A DNA stretch of 5,319 bases, from NCBI GenBank assembly GCA_016210825.1, contig JACQTM010000179.1, forward strand, positions 1 to 5,319, written 5' to 3'. The stretch is from Hyphomicrobiales bacterium (lineage in GTDB: Bacteria > Pseudomonadota > Alphaproteobacteria > Rhizobiales > Xanthobacteraceae). Position 1 is the first letter of the stretch; each line of letters begins with the position of its first letter. The translations under genes and the position numbers were made by a program. Below, one piece after another: positions 4,905 to 5,319 of the stretch. Below the pieces are notes generated by a model, which saw nothing but the letters and a program-made list of their open reading frames with translations, did not search any database and had not been told where the DNA came from.

Positions 4905-4955
4905 CACGCGGGAGGAACCTCAACAGGTCGGCCTCAGCAACCGCCGACCCGCGTG
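4905..4955 (-). ncRNA. Candidate structured RNA segment just ahead of the minus-strand terminator
   Basis: Long-range arms CACGCGGG (4905-4912) and CCCGCGTG (4948-4955) close a 51-nt domain with an internal hairpin, GTCGGC (4927-4932) / GCCGAC (4943-4948); one base is shared between the two stems. A small alternative hairpin, ACCT/AGGT (4917-4928), competes. Read leftward, this domain comes 14 nt before the terminator stem, as in many small RNAs or structured 3' untranslated regions. I tested it by eye against SRP RNA and found no conserved core, and I do not recognise a family. The structure is seen; that it is a distinct RNA gene is inference. Confidence 0.3.
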
Positions 4956-5120
4956 TGCCGAATCATCTCGGCGCGATGATTAACTGATTCGCAGGCAACG
5001 TCACGCGCTTATTTGTTTTGCACAGAAACAAACCGTAAATCGATGCGCTGGGGCCGTGTTTTTGGCTGCGAGTGCGTAGGCGGATACCGTTGAGAAGCCA
5101 AAAAGCTCGCCGAATCTTTG

Positions 5121-5318
5121 TCAGCGCGAAGACGGCCGGGCCCGGCGCCAGGTCACGAGGGTGCATTCCGCATCGGCGTCGAGCACACGGTGCTCGCTGG
5201 CTATGAGAACATGGCTTGCCAGTACATCTTCGGGTGTCAGCTCGGGAACTTGCGGGAACACAGGCCTTCCTCCGTGTATCCGTGCCTTGCCCGTACGCGA
5301 GAGATGGAAGACTTCATA
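5121..5318 (-). CDS. Possible 3' end of an unrecognised minus-strand gene (partial, open at right edge)
   Basis: Read leftward from the window edge, 65 codons stay open to TGA at 5123-5121. The frame includes RIHGGRPVFPQVPEL, TPEDVLASHVLIASEHRVLD and ECTLVTWRRARPSSR. Composition is protein-like, with acidic and hydrophobic residues mixed and third-position GC roughly two thirds. It may be the C-terminus of a longer protein. Alternatively a short gene could start at GTG 5261, which has GGAGG 7 nt before it, giving 46 residues. The leftward terminator at 4866-4891 supports minus-strand transcription. Against it, the + strand is also open from 5094 to the edge with similar composition. I recognise no domain and assign no function. 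Confidence 0.3.
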   Translation of the reverse strand, partial: YEVFHLSRTGKARIHGGRPVFPQVPELTPEDVLASHVLIASEHRVLDADAECTLVTWRRARPSSR

Positions 5319-5319
5319 T

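Larger units (their letters stand above)
4685..5120. other. 436-nt stretch without a convincing gene
   Basis: Apart from the repeats and the leftward terminator listed separately, I see no gene with a good start and coding character. A 67-codon minus-strand frame (5166 down to 4963, ending in LPANQLIIAPR) stops 71 nt before the leftward terminator. It has no ribosome binding site that I can see, is rich in Arg/Lys and has weak third-position GC, so I leave it unassigned. An AT-only inverted repeat at 5012-5032 (TTTGTTT / AAACAAA, 7-nt spacer) stands out from the GC-rich surroundings. Confidence 0.5.

Noticed and set aside
4905..4970. Resemblance of CGCGTGTGCCG to part of E. coli 4.5S SRP RNA
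   Set aside because: The conserved SRP core (GGTCAGG, GGAA, AGCAGCC arrangement) is absent, so the short match is chance.
5131..5196. Palindrome GCCGGGCCCGGC (5135-5146) and hairpin CGAGCAC / GTGCTCG (5180-5196)
   Set aside because: Short GC-rich symmetries are expected in this base composition, and they lie within a possibly coding stretch; no T-tract or start signal is associated.

Overview
This is a GC-rich chromosomal window, very probably from an alphaproteobacterium of the order Hyphomicrobiales (a Bradyrhizobium / Rhodopseudomonas / Pseudolabrys-like genome). The basis is high G+C at third codon positions, the SpeD-SpeE pair, a decayed EAL-domain gene of a kind I recall from Bradyrhizobium-type genomes, and a palindromic intergenic element of a type common in that group. 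The genus call is inference from pattern memory, not a database search.

Layout. At 1-1417 (+) lies a polyamine operon: speD (S-adenosylmethionine decarboxylase proenzyme, cut at its extreme 5' end by the window edge) and speE (spermidine synthase), separated by 73 nt that hold a perfect 10-bp hairpin. SpeD makes decarboxylated SAM and SpeE transfers its aminopropyl group to putrescine, giving spermidine. A palindromic repeat at 1445-1490 separates speE from a convergent minus-strand gene (1499-2344) for an exported, metal-dependent amidohydrolase-type TIM-barrel hydrolase. Upstream of that gene, on the + strand, is the remnant of an EAL (c-di-GMP phosphodiesterase type) gene at 2547-2949. It is broken by two apparent single-base deletions and loses its 3' part.

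Next come a small exported glycine-zipper protein (3039-3347) with its own good promoter and a strong intrinsic terminator, then two tandem but separately punctuated DoxX-family four-helix membrane proteins (3543-3968 and 4232-4684). A terminator-like hairpin lies between the two doxX genes. The leader of the first doxX can form two mutually exclusive hairpins, one of which covers its ribosome binding site.

From 4685 to about 5120 there is no convincing gene. This stretch is rich in inverted repeats and contains a clear intrinsic terminator oriented for the minus strand, so something transcribed leftward ends there: an unrecognised small RNA, or the reading frame that enters from the right edge. 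The last 200 bases are open on both strands, and I cannot assign a product.

Most of the window is ordinary housekeeping and accessory chromosome. I see no phage, IS transposase, CRISPR array or defence cassette. The parts most worth a second look are the putative RNA switch ahead of the first doxX, the orphan minus-strand terminator with its structured upstream segment, the decayed EAL gene, and the palindromic element after speE.
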